NCBI GenBank assembly: GCA_030041195.1
Contig: JASHOI010000243.1
Coordinates: 1-6,965 of the forward strand
DNA length: 6,965 nt
Origin: Streptosporangiaceae bacterium
GTDB taxonomy: Bacteria; Actinomycetota; Actinomycetes; Streptosporangiales; Streptosporangiaceae
Direction of reading: 5' to 3'
In this document: positions 5,252-6,965 of the stretch, one piece after another
Layout of the letters: every line of letters begins with the position of its first letter
How positions within the stretch are numbered: the stretch's first letter is position 1
Position numbers and translations under genes: made by a program
The notes under the pieces: generated by a model
Database searches by the model: none
The model's input: the letters and a program-made list of their open reading frames with translations, nothing else
What the model was told of the DNA's origin: nothing

Positions 5252-6706
5252 ATGCGGGAGCACCTGCTCTACATCGATGGTGCCTGGCGCTCCGGCGGGG
5301 CCGGAGAGGCGGCGGCGGTCAGCCCGTCGTCCGGCGAGACGTTCGCCACCGTCGCCGTGGCCAGCCCGGCCGACGTCGACGACGCCGTCCGTGCGGCCGG
5401 GGCGGCCTGGCCCGGGTGGGCCAGCGCGTCGGCGTTCGACCGCGCGGGCTGGTGCGAGAAGGTCATCGCGGGCATCCGGGGCGCACGGGAGGAGCTCGCC
5501 CGCGCGCTGACCCAGGACCAGGGCAAGCCGCTGGTCGCGGAGGCGTTCGACGAGGTCGACGAGCTTGCCGAGTACTTCAGGATGGCCGCCGAGGACGCCA
5601 AGCGCCGGGCCGGGACGCTGCCCGCCTCGGTCTCGGCCGCCCGGCGGATCCTCACGCTGCGGGTGCCGATCGGCGTGGTCGGCGTGGTGAGCCCGTGGAA
5701 CTGGCCGTACACGATGGGCGCCGAGGTGTTCGCGCCCGCGATCGCGGCCGGGAACACCGTGGTCTGGGTGCCGGCGCCGTCCACGACCGCGTGCTGCGCG
5801 ATCCTGGCCGAGGTGATCGCCGAGGCGGGCACACCGGCCGGGGTCTTCAACTTCGTGCCGGGGCCCGGTCCCATAGTCGGCGACGCCCTGGTCGGCCACC
5901 CCGGGGTGGCCGGGGTGGGCTTCGTGGGCTCGGTCGAGACCGGGAACCGCGTCGCGGCCCGCGCCTCGGGCAAGGCGCAGCTGCTCGAACTCGGCGGCAA
6001 CGGGCCCATGGTGATCCTCGAGGATGCCGACCTGGAGCTGGCCACGGCCGCTTCGCTCGAGGCCGCGTACTTGTGCGCCGGCCAGAGCTGCACCGCGGGC
6101 GAGCGGTTCCTCGTGCACGCCGCGGTGCGGGCGGAATTCACCGAGCGGGTGGTCGCCGCGACCAAGGCGAGCGTGCGGCTCGGTGACCCATTCGACTCCC
6201 AGACCACGATGGGCCCGCTGAACAACGAGGCCACGGCGGCCAAGTTCGACCGGCACATCGCCGGCGCGGTCGCGGGCGGCGCGCGGATCTGCTGCGGCGG
6301 CCGCCGGGCCACCGGCTTCCCCACCCAGCTCTATGCCGAGCCGACCGTGCTCGACGGGGTGACCCCGGGCATGGTGATCGAGCGGGAGGAGACGTTCGGC
6401 CCGGTGCTGCCGGTGGTCGAGGTGCGGTCGGCGGCCGAGGCACTGGAACTGACCAACGCATCCCCGTTCGGGCTGACCGCGGCGGTGTTCACCAGGGACC
6501 TGGAGCGCGGCCTGGGATTCGCCGAGCAGGCCAGGGCCGGCTGGGTCAACATCAACGCCTCGACCAACCTGTGGGAGTCGCACCTGCCGTTCGGCGGCCG
6601 GTCCGGCAGCGTCAGCGGCCGCGGCCGGGTCGGCGGCGCCTACCCCATGGACACGTTCACCGAGCCGAAGACGGTCACTTACCCCGCCCCGGCGGCCCTG
6701 ACGTGA
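5252..6706 (+). CDS. NAD(P)-dependent aldehyde dehydrogenase
   Basis: A 484-residue, full-length cytoplasmic enzyme that oxidises an aldehyde to its acid with NAD(P). The catalytic set is present: SPWNWP with oxyanion N150, ELGGNGP with general base E246, GQSCTAGER with nucleophile C280, and EETFGP with E380; TQDQGKP (87-93) and PFGGRSGS near the C-terminus are also family features. Oddly, the AGNTVV segment continues WVPAPSTT, so V173 stands where most members have the cofactor-binding lysine of the KPxxxTP motif. FVGSVETG (224-231) replaces the usual FTGSTEVG. Together these suggest a distinct subfamily; the substrate cannot be named. The ATG at 5252 has AAGGGG (5237-5242) 9 nt upstream. 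The gene follows the IclR gene by 27 nt and its stop overlaps the cyclodeaminase start, pointing to one operon and translational coupling. Confidence 0.93.
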   Translation: MREHLLYIDGAWRSGGAGEAAAVSPSSGETFATVAVASPADVDDAVRAAGAAWPGWASASAFDRAGWCEKVIAGIRGAREELARALTQDQGKPLVAEAFDEVDELAEYFRMAAEDAKRRAGTLPASVSAARRILTLRVPIGVVGVVSPWNWPYTMGAEVFAPAIAAGNTVVWVPAPSTTACCAILAEVIAEAGTPAGVFNFVPGPGPIVGDALVGHPGVAGVGFVGSVETGNRVAARASGKAQLLELGGNGPMVILEDADLELATAASLEAAYLCAGQSCTAGERFLVHAAVRAEFTERVVAATKASVRLGDPFDSQTTMGPLNNEATAAKFDRHIAGAVAGGARICCGGRRATGFPTQLYAEPTVLDGVTPGMVIEREETFGPVLPVVEVRSAAEALELTNASPFGLTAAVFTRDLERGLGFAEQARAGWVNINASTNLWESHLPFGGRSGSVSGRGRVGGAYPMDTFTEPKTVTYPAPAALT

Positions 6707-6965
6707 CCTACCTGGACGTGCCGGTCGGCCGGTTTCTCGAGCTGCTGGCCAGCGCCGAGCCCGCGCCGAGCGGCGGCGGCGCCGCGGCCCTCGCGGTCAG
6801 CATGGGTGCCGGCCTCTGCGCGATGACCGCGCGGCTGTCCGCGCGGCAGCTCGCCGACGAGGCCGGAGCCCTGGTCAAGGACCTGGAACGGGTAGCAGCC
6901 GCGGCCGCTTCGCTCATCCAGGCCGATGCCGACTCGTATGCGGCGGTGATCGCGGCCCGCCGGTC
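6703..6965 (+). CDS. Formiminotransferase-cyclodeaminase-like (cyclodeaminase/cyclohydrolase) protein, N-terminal part
   Basis: The first 87 residues of a protein cut by the window end. It begins at a GTG whose last three bases share the dehydrogenase TGA (GTGA overlap, 6703-6706), so it is read by coupled translation. FLELLASAEPAPSGGGAAAL (residues 11-30) matches the FTCD_C signature, usually PxPGGGSAAAL; here the Ser after Pro and the Ala after the glycines vary. A long helix with ADADSYAAVIAAR (74-86) matches the family's conserved D-x-D-x(1,3)-Y region. Members act on formimino- or methenyl-tetrahydrofolate, releasing ammonia or water, and the mostly helical full protein has about 200 residues. 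A link with the adjacent dehydrogenase in one-carbon or amine catabolism is suggested by the overlap only. Confidence 0.85.
   Translation, partial: MTYLDVPVGRFLELLASAEPAPSGGGAAALAVSMGAGLCAMTARLSARQLADEAGALVKDLERVAAAAASLIQADADSYAAVIAARR

Noticed and set aside
5231..6583. A 450-codon minus-strand open frame opposite the aldehyde dehydrogenase
   Set aside because: The plus-strand frame has every aldehyde dehydrogenase motif; the minus frame is a shadow with no recognisable domain.

Overview
The window is high-GC DNA (estimated by eye at around 70% G+C, not computed) with GTG as well as ATG starts, tight gene packing and protein families typical of Actinobacteria. An actinomycete chromosome (Streptosporangiales, Pseudonocardiales or Streptomyces-like) is the most likely source; genus cannot be read from the sequence. 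No RNA gene, insertion sequence or CRISPR array is visible. Eight genes can be supported, two of them cut by the window edges.

Left part, minus strand (1-1805): the N-terminal 212 residues of an APC-superfamily amino acid/polyamine permease, and upstream of it a 312-residue calcineurin-like metallophosphoesterase with its own probable sigma70-type promoter. The two face the same way with 74 nt between them; nothing shows a functional link.

Centre, minus strand (1806-3580): a compact three-gene operon, read in the order membrane protein (210 aa), short winged-helix regulator (99 aa), winged-helix regulator fused to a DUF1707 domain (182 aa), with gaps of 14 and 15 nt. The regulators are paralogues from a tandem duplication. 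The operon has a good promoter (TTGACT, 18-bp spacer, TCTACT) embedded in three related 17-bp palindromes of consensus ACTTTRYGSCRYAAAGT, one of them perfect. This looks like a self-regulated membrane/regulator module and is the most interesting part of the window. Behind it lies a 38-bp tandem repeat of about 2.5 copies.

Next, minus strand (3581-4381): a single protein with a nucleotidyltransferase fold resembling the AbiEii/MenT group, without a visible antitoxin partner.

Right part, plus strand (4463-6965): an IclR-family regulator, an aldehyde dehydrogenase and the start of a formiminotransferase-cyclodeaminase-like protein. The dehydrogenase and cyclodeaminase genes overlap by 4 nt. This is probably a small catabolic operon under a local IclR regulator, perhaps linking aldehyde oxidation with folate one-carbon chemistry; the substrate is not evident. 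The partial permease at the left edge could import a substrate, but three unrelated units lie between, so that link is speculative.
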